Source of the DNA: Bradyrhizobium liaoningense
Lineage (GTDB): Bacteria > Pseudomonadota > Alphaproteobacteria > Rhizobiales > Xanthobacteraceae
Reading direction: 5' to 3'
DNA length: 45,071 nt
NCBI RefSeq assembly: GCF_018130955.1
Contig: NZ_JAFCJM010000054.1
Coordinates: 1 to 45,071 of the forward strand
The notes under the pieces are model-generated. The model was given only the letters and a program-made list of their open reading frames with translations, made no database searches and was not told the DNA's origin. The stretch's first letter is position 1, and every line of letters begins with the position of its first letter. Below are positions 8,779 to 16,437 of the stretch, piece by piece. The position numbers and the translations under genes were made by a program.

Positions 8779-9954
8779 CTAGAACAGGCTGAGCTGCTCG
8801 CCGTTCGGCTTGGGCCTTGCGAAATGATCCGTCGTCAGTTTCGCGCGCCGCTTGTTCAGCCCGAGCTTGTCGCAGGCGATCTCGAAACGGCGGCCGATGG
8901 TCCAGGCCATCGGGCCGGTGCCCTTCATCCGCTCGCCCCACTTCGCGTCGTAGTCGCGGCCACCGCGCATGTCGCGGATCAGCGTGAAGACGTGGCGATA
9001 GCGGTCCGGATAATTTGCCATCAGCCATTCGCGGAAGAGGTCACGCACCTCCAGCGGCAGGCGCAGCAGCACGTAGGAGGCTTCCTTGACGCCGGCATGC
9101 GCGGCCGCATCCAGAATGCGCTCGATCTCGGAATCGTTCAGCGCGGGGATGACGGGCGCGACCATCACGGTGGTGGGAATCCCGGCATCGGACAATTGCT
9201 TGAGCGCCTCGAGCCGCTTCGGCGGCGTCGAGGCCCGCGGCTCCATGGTGCGGGCGAGCTTTGGGTCGAGCGTGGTGACTGATATCGCGACCTTGGCGAG
9301 ATTGCGCTTGGCCATCCGCGACAGAATGTCGATGTCGCGCACGACCAGCGCCGACTTGGTGACGATGCCGACGGGATGCCCGGCGCGCTCCAGCACCTCC
9401 AGAATGCCGCGCATGATCTTTCGCTCACGCTCGATCGGTTGATAGGGATCGGTGTTGGTTCCGATCGCGATCATCCGCGGTTCGTAGCTGGACGCTGCGA
9501 GTTCCTTCTCCAGCAGCTCCGGCGCCTCGGGCTTTGCGAACAGTTTTGATTCGAAATCGAGCCCCGGCGAGAGGCCGAGATAGGCATGCGTCGGCCGCGC
9601 GAAGCAGTAGACGCAGCCATGCTCGCAGCCGCGATAGGGGTTGATCGAGCGGTCGAAGCCGATATCGGGCGAGTCGTTGCGCGTGATCACCTTGCGCGAG
9701 GTGTCGAGCGCGACACTGGTCTTGAACGGCGGCAGCTCCTCCAGGCTCTGCCAGCCGTCGTCGAAGGCGACCCGCGCCTCCGCCTCATAGCGGCCGCTGG
9801 CATTGGACTGCGCGCCCCGCCCCCGCCGGCGTTCGCGGTCGATCGCGACGCCAAGCTCGGGAAAATCGGCAGGAGAATCGGCAGCCGCACCCGCCGGCTC
9901 GGAGGGCGCCGTGACCGGCGGGTGCTTGAGGGCATGAGAGGATGCTCGACTCAT
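8779..9954 (-). CDS. PA0069-family radical SAM protein (spore-photoproduct-lyase-like)
   Basis: About 391 aa. The radical SAM cluster motif is C110-x3-C114-x2-C117 (GCEHGCVYCFARPTHAYLG), followed by IAIGTNTDPYQPIER and VAISVTTLDPKLARTMEPRA. This is the PA0069/SplB-like group, distantly related to spore photoproduct lyase; the reaction is not established, but a DNA-photoproduct role has been suggested for relatives. The first 90 residues are variable. ATG 9954 is chosen; a GTG at 9972 is also possible. Directly upstream, at 9978-9992, is a perfect alphaproteobacterial LexA-type motif, so the gene may be DNA-damage inducible. Confidence 0.9.
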   Translation of the reverse strand: MSRASSHALKHPPVTAPSEPAGAAADSPADFPELGVAIDRERRRGRGAQSNASGRYEAEARVAFDDGWQSLEELPPFKTSVALDTSRKVITRNDSPDIGFDRSINPYRGCEHGCVYCFARPTHAYLGLSPGLDFESKLFAKPEAPELLEKELAASSYEPRMIAIGTNTDPYQPIERERKIMRGILEVLERAGHPVGIVTKSALVVRDIDILSRMAKRNLAKVAISVTTLDPKLARTMEPRASTPPKRLEALKQLSDAGIPTTVMVAPVIPALNDSEIERILDAAAHAGVKEASYVLLRLPLEVRDLFREWLMANYPDRYRHVFTLIRDMRGGRDYDAKWGERMKGTGPMAWTIGRRFEIACDKLGLNKRRAKLTTDHFARPKPNGEQLSLF

Positions 9955-9977
9955 GAAGCCAAGATAACACACAAAAA

Positions 9978-9992
9978 GAACAAATCAAGAAC
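9978..9992 (-). promoter_or_regulatory. LexA-type SOS box (GAAC-N7-GAAC)
   Basis: Two GAAC half-sites at 9978-9981 and 9989-9992 are separated by exactly seven bases. On the coding (minus) strand this reads GTTC-N7-GTTC, the direct-repeat LexA operator of Alphaproteobacteria. A third GAAC at 9996-9999 follows after three bases. The surrounding 60 bases are unusually A-rich on the plus strand for this genome. The box lies 24 bases before the chosen start codon of the radical SAM gene, where it would overlap a promoter. Binding is inferred from the motif only. Confidence 0.7.
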
Positions 9993-10055
9993 ACAGAACA
10001 AGAATCCCGAAAACAACCCCATGCAAAGTAGCCGCCCGAACTTTGCGCCGGTCCT

Positions 10056-10069
10056 TTGACCTCTCGCAA
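10056..10069 (+). promoter_or_regulatory. Candidate FixK/FNR-type box upstream of phosphoketolase
   Basis: The 14-base site TTGA-N6-GCAA fits the relaxed Bradyrhizobium FixK2 pattern TTG(A/C)-N6-(T/G)CAA. Its centre is about 70 bases before ATG 10133. A start site 41 bases downstream would fall near 10104, with a weak -10 (TTTGAT) at 10092-10097. One half-site deviates from the ideal TCAA, so this is weaker than the box at 13121-13134. Confidence 0.4.
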
Positions 10070-10132
10070 CACCGGCGTCACGGCCATCCCGTTTGATGGC
10101 GCAGCGGGATCGATCGCGCCGGAACAGGGTTG

Positions 10133-12580
10133 ATGACGATCGCTGAGGTGAAGGTCAGCAGGAATATGACAAACCAACAACAATCGGGCGCCGCGAGCAG
10201 CGAACTCGACCTCCTCGATCGCTACTGGCGGGCTGCCAACTACCTCTCCGTCGGCCAGATCTATCTCCTGGACAATCCGCTGCTGCGCGAGCCGTTGCGG
10301 CCCGAGCACATCAAGCCGCGCCTGCTCGGTCATTGGGGCACGACGCCGGGGCTGAACTTCATCTACGCCCATCTCAACCGCGCCATCCGCACCCTGGACC
10401 TGAACGTTCTCTATGTCTGCGGTCCCGGCCATGGCGGCCCCGGCATGGTCGCCAACACCTATCTCGAAGGCAGCTACAGCGAGATCTACCCGGACATCGG
10501 GCGCGATGCGGACGGGTTGCGCAAGCTTTTCCGCCAGTTCTCCTTCCCCGGCGGCATCCCGAGCCATGCGGCGCCGGAGACGCCGGGCTCGATCCACGAA
10601 GGCGGCGAGCTCGGCTACGCGCTGGTGCACGCCTATGGCGCCGCGCTCGACAATCCCGACCTGATCGTCGCCTGCGTCGTCGGCGACGGCGAGGCCGAGA
10701 CCGGCCCGCTGGCCGCCTCCTGGCACTCCGACAAGTTCGTCAACCCTATCAATGACGGCGCGGTGCTGCCGATCCTGCACCTCAACGGCTACAAGATTGC
10801 CAACCCCACGGTGCTCGGTCGCATGCGCGACGACGAGATCCGCGATCTCTTTCGCGGGCTCGGCCACGAGCCGCTGTTCGTCGAGGGCCATGAGCCCGCG
10901 CGTATGCACCGCGCGATGGCCGACGCGCTCGACGTCGCCTTCGCCAGTATCCGCTCGATCCAGCAGCACGCCCGAAGCGCAAGCGAACCGGTCGAACGGC
11001 CGCGCTGGCCGATGATCGTGCTGCGCAGCCCGAAGGGCTGGACCGGACCGAAGGAGGTCGACGGCCTCAAGGTCGAGGGTTTTTGGCGTTCGCATCAGGT
11101 GCCGGTCGCGGGCTGCCGCGAGAACCCCGCGCATCTCAAGGTGCTCGAAGACTGGATGCGGAGCTACGAGCCAGAAACGCTGTTCGACGTGAACGGTGCA
11201 CTCGTTCCCGAACTCCAGGCGCTGGCGCCAAGCGGCGAGCGCCGCATGGGCGCCAATCCGCACGGCAATGGCGGTCTGTTGAAGCGCGAGCTCAAGCTGC
11301 CGGACTATCGCGACTATGCCGTTGATGTCCGCGAGCCTGGAGCTGCGACCGCCGAAGCCACGCGCGAGCTCGGCAAATTCCTGCGCGATGTCGTCAATCT
11401 CAACGCCGAGGCGCGCAATTTTCGCATCATGGGCCCGGACGAGACAGCCTCAAACCGGCTCGATGCCGTGTTCGACGTGACCGAGCGGGTCTGGATGGAA
11501 GCGATCAAACCTTATGACGTCCATCTCGCCCAGGACGGCCGCGTCATGGAGGTGTTGAGCGAGCATCTCTGCCAGGGCTGGCTCGAGGGCTATCTGCTCA
11601 CTGGCCGCCACGGTTTCTTCTCCTGCTACGAGGCCTTCATCCACATCGTGGATTCCATGTTCAACCAGCATGCAAAATGGCTGAAGGTCTCGCGCGAGCT
11701 CGCCTGGCGGCGTCCGATCGCCTCGCTCAACTACCTCCTGACCTCGCATGTCTGGCGCCAGGACCATAACGGCTTCAGCCACCAGGATCCCGGCTTCGTC
11801 GATCTCGTCGCCAACAAGAAGGCCGACATCGTCCGCATCTATTTTCCGCCGGACGCGAACACGCTGCTGTGGATCGGCGATCACTGCCTGCGCACCTACA
11901 ATCGCATCAACGTGATCGTTGCCGGCAAGCAGCCTGGGCCGCAATGGCTGTCGATGCAGGAGGCGGCGACGCATTGCGATGCCGGCATCGGCATCTGGCC
12001 ATGGGCGGGCACCGAAGTTGCTGGCGAAGAACCCGACGTCGTGATGGCCTGCGCCGGCGACGTCCCGACGCTGGAGACGCTCGCCGCCGTTACGCTCCTG
12101 CGCAGCGCGCTGCCCGACCTCAACATCCGCGTCGTCAACGTCGTCGACCTGATGACGCTGCAGCCGCAGGAGCAGCATCCGCATGGCCTCAGCGGTCGCG
12201 ACTTCGATGCAATCTTCACGCGCGACAAGCCGGTGATCTTCGCCTATCACGGCTATCCCTATTTGATCCATCGGCTGACCTATAAGCGCGCCAATCACGC
12301 CGGCATGCATGTGCGCGGTTTTGACGAGGAAGGAACCACCACGACGCCGTTCGACATGGTCGTGCTCAATAAATTGGACCGCTTTCATCTCGCGATCGAG
12401 GCGATCGAGCGCGTGCCCGGGCTCGCGACCAAGGCGGCGCATGTGAAGCAGCAATTCCGTGACGCGCTGATCGAGCACGCACGCTATATCCGCGAGCACG
12501 GCGAGGACATGCCCGAGATTCGAGACTGGATCTGGCCGAACAGCGCGAGAGGAACGACGCCGAGGCAACCCGGCGACTGA
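10133..12580 (+). CDS. xfp: Xylulose-5-phosphate/fructose-6-phosphate phosphoketolase
   Basis: Thiamine-diphosphate enzyme that splits xylulose 5-phosphate or fructose 6-phosphate with phosphate, giving acetyl phosphate plus a triose or tetrose phosphate. The 815-aa length is typical. Visible signatures include GPGHGGPGM (about 103-111), the TDP-binding VVGDGEAETGPLAASWHSDKF, the LTSHVWRQDHNGFSHQDPGF segment and the C-terminal ARYIREHGEDMPEI. Possible starts are TTG 10130, ATG 10133 (after AACAGGG) and ATG 10166 (after AGCAGGAA); the homologous part starts after residue 20, so all are possible. No acetate kinase or phosphotransacetylase gene lies next to it. A FixK-like box sits upstream, suggesting use under low oxygen. 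Confidence 0.95.
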   Translation: MTIAEVKVSRNMTNQQQSGAASSELDLLDRYWRAANYLSVGQIYLLDNPLLREPLRPEHIKPRLLGHWGTTPGLNFIYAHLNRAIRTLDLNVLYVCGPGHGGPGMVANTYLEGSYSEIYPDIGRDADGLRKLFRQFSFPGGIPSHAAPETPGSIHEGGELGYALVHAYGAALDNPDLIVACVVGDGEAETGPLAASWHSDKFVNPINDGAVLPILHLNGYKIANPTVLGRMRDDEIRDLFRGLGHEPLFVEGHEPARMHRAMADALDVAFASIRSIQQHARSASEPVERPRWPMIVLRSPKGWTGPKEVDGLKVEGFWRSHQVPVAGCRENPAHLKVLEDWMRSYEPETLFDVNGALVPELQALAPSGERRMGANPHGNGGLLKRELKLPDYRDYAVDVREPGAATAEATRELGKFLRDVVNLNAEARNFRIMGPDETASNRLDAVFDVTERVWMEAIKPYDVHLAQDGRVMEVLSEHLCQGWLEGYLLTGRHGFFSCYEAFIHIVDSMFNQHAKWLKVSRELAWRRPIASLNYLLTSHVWRQDHNGFSHQDPGFVDLVANKKADIVRIYFPPDANTLLWIGDHCLRTYNRINVIVAGKQPGPQWLSMQEAATHCDAGIGIWPWAGTEVAGEEPDVVMACAGDVPTLETLAAVTLLRSALPDLNIRVVNVVDLMTLQPQEQHPHGLSGRDFDAIFTRDKPVIFAYHGYPYLIHRLTYKRANHAGMHVRGFDEEGTTTTPFDMVVLNKLDRFHLAIEAIERVPGLATKAAHVKQQFRDALIEHARYIREHGEDMPEIRDWIWPNSARGTTPRQPGD

Positions 12581-12615
12581 TGTCGCACGGGCACAGCAGT
12601 CCGTAACGTCGGTTG

Positions 12616-13065
12616 CTACTTTTGTTGAACGCGATTGAGATAGTCGATAACGGCGAGAATGCGCGCTCGCACCACGACTTCCGGGCTTCGCTCCGGCCCG
12701 GCCAACTTCCAGTACGACGGATCGACATTGTGAGGCAGGTTGACAATGGGATTGAACCGTTCCCCCCAAATCGGCATTTCACGCGTGCCGTGAGCGGGAA
12801 CCGGTTTCGATCCATATATGGTTTCATAGACAGCGTTCGTGGGGAAAACCCCGTTGTTGTTCCTGGCCAACACCGTCAAGTCGGGAGGCGGCGTCTTCAG
12901 CTGGTCGCTGACCGGCCCTTTTCCCTTTGCATCCACACCATGACAGCTCGCGCAGGAGGACTGAAATTCCGACTTGCCGATGTCAAAGTCTTCAGCCTGA
13001 GCCGCAGCAGCGAAGCCAACCGCAAGACTGGCGATTAGCAACCATTCCGCACCACGCCTTATCAT
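12616..13065 (-). CDS. Exported class I c-type cytochrome
   Basis: 149 aa with a cleavable signal peptide (about residues 1-24, ending AQA) and one haem-binding motif C38-A-S-C41-H42. M97 in REMPIW is the likely sixth ligand. It is a small periplasmic electron carrier or oxidase-associated cytochrome; its partner is unknown. I prefer ATG 13065: it has GGAG seven bases upstream, directly begins the signal peptide, and fits a transcript start about 41 bases from the FixK-type box at 13121-13134. ATG 13101, with a strong GGAGGAA, would add 12 residues but would lie upstream of that predicted transcript start. It converges on xfp, ending 35 bases away. Confidence 0.88.
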   Translation of the reverse strand: MIRRGAEWLLIASLAVGFAAAAQAEDFDIGKSEFQSSCASCHGVDAKGKGPVSDQLKTPPPDLTVLARNNNGVFPTNAVYETIYGSKPVPAHGTREMPIWGERFNPIVNLPHNVDPSYWKLAGPERSPEVVVRARILAVIDYLNRVQQK

Positions 13066-13120
13066 CTCGCGCTCCGACGCCGGCCGGAAAGACCTTACCA
13101 TCGCCGCTTCCTCCGACAGT

Positions 13121-13134
13121 TTGACGCACATCAA
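13121..13134 (-). promoter_or_regulatory. FixK/FNR-type box upstream of the cytochrome c gene
   Basis: On the minus strand the site is TTGAT-N4-GTCAA, one base from the ideal TTGAT-N4-ATCAA. Class II activation places +1 about 41 bases from the centre, near 13086. A TAAGGT -10-like hexamer lies at 13092-13097, and the gene would then begin at ATG 13065 with a 20-base leader carrying GGAG. This internal agreement of box, -10, leader and start makes the call stronger than the motif alone. It implies induction at low oxygen. Confidence 0.65.
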
Positions 13135-13167
13135 GACGGGCTTGCGGCCCGCGATAGCGTGACGCCG

Positions 13168-14451
13168 TCAGTTCTCCATCGCCTCATAGATCAGCTGCTT
13201 CACCGCCCTCTGGATGCGCTGGCGCTCCGAGGGAGTCTGCTCCAGCAGTACGAAGAACATGTCCTGCTTGCGGTCGATCACGAAATAACAACCGCTGGCG
13301 CCGTCCCATTTCAGCTCGCCGAGATCACCCGGCGGCGGCGGCTTGGCGTTGCCCGGATCGGTGCGCACGGCGAGGCCGAGCCCGAAGCCGAAGCCGTCAC
13401 CCGGGAAGTAGAAATAATCCCGGTCGACGCCCGAACCCGCCCCGACCCGGTCCGTCGTCAACAGCTTGAACGCCTTGGGGCTGAGAATGGTCTTGCCCTC
13501 GTATGTGCCGCCGTCGAGCAGCATCTGCGCGAAGCGCGTGTAGTCCGCCATGGTCGAGACCATGCCGCCACTGGCGTACATCATCTTCTTCGGAATGGTC
13601 GGGTTGTTTTCGCGCCCCACCCGGAAATCGCTGTCGTTCGGCATCGGCATTGCGAGCAGCTTCTGCTTTTCCGGGTCCGTGACGAAGAAGCCGGTGTCCT
13701 TCATGCCGAGCGGATCGAGCAGCTCTTCCCTGTCGACCTCGATCAGGGACTTCCCGGACACGATTTCCATGATCCGCGCCAGGATGTCGGTGGAATGGCC
13801 ATACTGCCAGAGTGCGCCTGGTTGATTATGCAGCGGCAGTCTTGCGATCCGCTCCGCGAACTCGGCGAGGTCGAAATCACCAGCATAGATATCGGCAGCC
13901 CTGTAAGCCTTGCGGACCAGGCTATCGCCATAGAAACCGTAGGTGATACCGGAGGTCTGGCGCATCAGGTCGAGCACTGTCGGCGGCCGGTTCGGCGGTA
14001 CCAGTTCGAGCGTCTTGGTGCCATCGTCGGCTTTCTTCTCGATGCCGACCTTCACATTGGCAAAGGACGGAATGTATTTTGAGATCGGGTCGTCGAGCGA
14101 GAACTTGCCTTCATCGAGCATCTTCACTGCCACCACGCTGGTGATGGCCTTTGTCATCGAGAACAGGCGGAAGATTGTCTGGTCGGTGATCGGCGCCTTC
14201 GAAACCACGTCCTGCACGCCGAAGGATTCATGATAGACCGGCTTGCCGTGCTGTTGGATCAGCAGGATCGCTCCGGGAATTTTCCCCGTCGTCACCTCGT
14301 TGCGGAAGAAATCGCCGAGCTTCGCCAGCTTGTCCTTGTTGAAATGTGCCCCTGCGGGAATTTCAAACGTTCCCTCGGCCCGGGTCGAAGGAGCAGCCGC
14401 GACCAACAGCGCGCCGCATGCCAATAACCGCAACGCCTCAACTGGTTTCAT
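13168..14451 (-). CDS. Exported serine hydrolase, class C beta-lactamase/family VIII esterase fold
   Basis: 427 aa with an N-terminal signal peptide (MKPVEALRLLACGALLVAAA). The nucleophile motif S-M-T-K lies in FRLFSMTKAITS, and YGH in ALWQYGHSTDIL takes the place of the usual Y-x-N. These proteins are usually esterases, D-amino-acid amidases or peptidases rather than true lactamases; no substrate can be named. ATG 14451 is preceded by GGGAGAC; the extra 30 codons upstream lack a signal-peptide form. The gene lies 100 bases upstream of the FixK box on the same strand, so the cytochrome has its own promoter. Confidence 0.88.
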   Translation of the reverse strand: MKPVEALRLLACGALLVAAAPSTRAEGTFEIPAGAHFNKDKLAKLGDFFRNEVTTGKIPGAILLIQQHGKPVYHESFGVQDVVSKAPITDQTIFRLFSMTKAITSVVAVKMLDEGKFSLDDPISKYIPSFANVKVGIEKKADDGTKTLELVPPNRPPTVLDLMRQTSGITYGFYGDSLVRKAYRAADIYAGDFDLAEFAERIARLPLHNQPGALWQYGHSTDILARIMEIVSGKSLIEVDREELLDPLGMKDTGFFVTDPEKQKLLAMPMPNDSDFRVGRENNPTIPKKMMYASGGMVSTMADYTRFAQMLLDGGTYEGKTILSPKAFKLLTTDRVGAGSGVDRDYFYFPGDGFGFGLGLAVRTDPGNAKPPPPGDLGELKWDGASGCYFVIDRKQDMFFVLLEQTPSERQRIQRAVKQLIYEAMEN

Positions 14452-14639
14452 CGCCGTCTCCCGACATTGCGCGAGTTTAGCGTGCTGCTCCATCGGCACA
14501 AGGGGCGCCGAACCGGCGCAGCTCGGGCTGAAGACCTCCATGGCGGCCTGTTGTCGGGCTTTCGGCGCCCCGCAAGCCCTGTCGATTGCAACAGCGAGCG
14601 TTCGCGCCGGTCCCCGACCTCGACCGCACCGGCATCCGT

Positions 14640-15479
14640 TCAGTGAAGGCCGGCGTAGATCTGGAAGCAGCCGATCGCCACCTCGATCAGGATCAGCACG
14701 ACCACCGCGACCTCCAGCCGTAGCGCTCGGCTGGTGTCGATGATGTCGGTCAGCGCGTTGGCGGTCTCGGAGATCGCCGAGAGCTTGCGCTCGAGCGTGT
14801 CGAGACGTTCCTTCAGCTCGTACTCGTCCTCCAGGCGCGCATAGAGCCGGTCGAGCTCCGGCTTCTCCCAGAGCACGTCGGGCTTCTCGGCGATGGCAAC
14901 GCGGCCCGCGACGCGCTGCTGGACCAGGAGGGCATTGCCGATCAGTTGCAGGATGGCCTTGCGTCGCCGCGGCGTGCGGCCGTGCTCGGCGAGCTCGCGC
15001 GCCAGGGGCTCGATGACGTCGAAGACGGCGGCGACGCGCCGCTCGTCGCGCGCCAGTGCCGTGCTCTTGGCAAGAGCGTCTGAAATCAGCAGCAGCCTGT
15101 CGTCAGAGAATTTGCTCAGACAGATCGGCCCGCCCGGCTGGATCGCCTCGGAACCCTCGTCGTTGCAGAGCTGCGCCTGCGCGGTCTCTTCCTCATACGG
15201 TGAGAGCTCGCCGGTCACACGCGGCTTCAAGGTATCGATGAGGACCTTCTCCTCGGACGGCAGCAGTCCGATCAGCACCACGACGCCGTAGCGGAAGATC
15301 ACGGCGAGGCCGGCGTGAACGCGGAAGGCAACCGGCGTCGAGGACACCAGCGTTCCGATTTCGAGCCCCGAGGGATTGATGCGGTCGCCCAGCATCACCG
15401 CCCGAATCCGCAGCGGCGGCGCGACCTCCGGCTTGCCGGATGGCGCGCTCGTTCCCAAGACGAGTTGATCTGCACTCAC
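14640..15479 (-). CDS. RMD1/RMND1-type DUF155 family protein
   Basis: 279 aa. The core DUF155 region covers roughly residues 20-250: RVHAGLAVIFRYGVVVLIGL, the acidic SPYEEETAQAQL stretch, and a helical region that includes AVFDVIEPLARELAEHG and a coiled coil LKERLDTLERKLSAISETAN. It ends in one membrane-spanning helix LEVAVVVLILIEVAIGCFQIYAGL. Eukaryotic homologues (RMD1, RMND1) are mitochondrial inner-membrane proteins tied to mitochondrial translation; the bacterial role is unknown. The start is GTG 15479 with AGGA upstream. It is anchored by its C-terminus, with the bulk in the cytoplasm. Confidence 0.85.
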   Translation of the reverse strand: MSADQLVLGTSAPSGKPEVAPPLRIRAVMLGDRINPSGLEIGTLVSSTPVAFRVHAGLAVIFRYGVVVLIGLLPSEEKVLIDTLKPRVTGELSPYEEETAQAQLCNDEGSEAIQPGGPICLSKFSDDRLLLISDALAKSTALARDERRVAAVFDVIEPLARELAEHGRTPRRRKAILQLIGNALLVQQRVAGRVAIAEKPDVLWEKPELDRLYARLEDEYELKERLDTLERKLSAISETANALTDIIDTSRALRLEVAVVVLILIEVAIGCFQIYAGLH

Positions 15480-15792
15480 GCAAACATCCTGCGCCCACCT
15501 AGTGATAGACGACCGCCTGAAAGGCTATCCCGAAAGGCCGCACGGAGAATGGCGTGCAAGCCTTGCAGGAATATGGCGCCAGCAATCCCGCGGCGGTACA
15601 GGTTTCTCAAACGCCGAAACATTCGGCAAAAATACGGATGGTCCAAGACATGTTTGGCCGCGGCCGGCTGCATGGTTTACCATGCGCCCCGGCCGACGCG
15701 CCGCTGACATTGCGCGAGCGTAGCGCCATGGTTATACGGGTATAACAATGCAGAACGCTTTACCTACAGCTTGAGACATCGAAGCCTCAATC
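15480..15792. other. 313-base intergenic region between divergent genes
   Basis: It separates the DUF155 gene (minus) from the glycosyltransferase-like gene (plus). It holds the dyad at 15731-15746 and otherwise no recognisable gene. Short open frames on both strands lack ribosome sites and family features. Confidence 0.6.
15731..15746. promoter_or_regulatory. Perfect 16-bp dyad, operator candidate
   Basis: Arms GTTATAC and GTATAAC are separated by GG. It lies 46 bases before the ATG of the glycosyltransferase-like gene and contains a -10-like TATAAC. It is AT-rich in a GC-rich genome. No regulator family can be assigned. Confidence 0.45.
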
Positions 15793-16362
15793 ATGCTGAG
15801 CGTCATCATTCCGACTGAAGGCGTCGAACAGCCGGCGGTCGCAACTCTGGCCGCGCTGGTGCCAGGCGCCGCGAGCGGCCTGATCCGTGAAGTCCTCCTG
15901 GTCGACGGCACCCGCAACGGCGTGATCGAGCGCGTTGCCGACGTTGCCGGCTGCCGCTTTATCGGTTTCGAAGGCCCCCAGGGCGCGGCACTCGCTGCCG
16001 GTGCCCTGCAAGCGCGTTCGCCCTGGCTGATGTTCCTGCACGCCGGTGCAGTGCTGGAGACCGGCTGGATCGAGGAGACCACCCTGTTCATCCAGAGCGT
16101 TTCGGCGAGCGGCAAGCCGCGGGCGGCCGTCTTTCGCTACGCGCGCTCGCCCTACGCCAGCGCCGGTCTTGGCGACGCCTTGCGCTTCCTGGCCCGGATC
16201 GTACGTCCGCAGGGCGACCAGGGCCTCCTCATCGCACGCGACCATTACGACCGGATCGGCGGCTATCCGCCCCACGCCCGCCGCTCCGAGGCGCGGCTAT
16301 TACGGCGGCTCGGCCGCTCCTCCCGGACACTGCTGCGCAGCCGGATCGTCAACATGGCGTGA
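15793..16362 (+). CDS. Short glycosyltransferase family 2-like protein
   Basis: 189 aa with the GT-A start MLSVIIPTEG, a segment EVLLVDGT where a DXD-type region would begin, GFEGPQGAALAAGALQARSPWLMFLHAGAVLETGW, and IGGYPPHARRSEARLLRRLG. The pattern resembles the TIGR04283/GT2 group but is shorter than typical (about 220-230 aa), and the DXD acids are not convincing (HAGA where family members often have D-x-D). It may be a minimal or inactive transferase. The ATG start has no clear ribosome site. It is followed 75 bases later by the MarR-GNAT gene, which has its own operator cluster. Confidence 0.7.
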   Translation: MLSVIIPTEGVEQPAVATLAALVPGAASGLIREVLLVDGTRNGVIERVADVAGCRFIGFEGPQGAALAAGALQARSPWLMFLHAGAVLETGWIEETTLFIQSVSASGKPRAAVFRYARSPYASAGLGDALRFLARIVRPQGDQGLLIARDHYDRIGGYPPHARRSEARLLRRLGRSSRTLLRSRIVNMA

Positions 16363-16371
16363 GCGCCGAAT

Positions 16372-16427
16372 ATACTTGCCCAAGATACTTGCCAAAGTCA
16401 AATAACTAATTGACAATGGCAAGTATC
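16372..16427. promoter_or_regulatory. Three-copy operator cluster for the MarR-GNAT gene
   Basis: ATACTTGCC occurs directly at 16372-16380 and 16385-16393 and inverted (GGCAAGTAT) at 16418-16426. The second and third copies extend to ten bases (GATACTTGCC and GGCAAGTATC), giving a perfect inverted repeat with a 24-base spacer. TTGCCA at 16390-16395 could be a -35 and GACAAT at 16412-16417 a -10, so the inverted pair would bracket the promoter. Autoregulation by the downstream MarR domain is the simplest reading. Confidence 0.6.
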
Positions 16428-16437
16428 GAGGTGCCCC

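Noticed and set aside
9785..11263. Minus-strand open frame of about 490 codons across the start of xfp
   Set aside because: Antisense to unambiguous phosphoketolase sequence and crossing the xfp promoter; no family features or ribosome site.
13168..14451. True beta-lactamase (antibiotic resistance) for the serine hydrolase
   Set aside because: It has the SxxK nucleophile, but YGH replaces Y-x-N and no clear KTG triad was seen, so an esterase or amidase is more likely.
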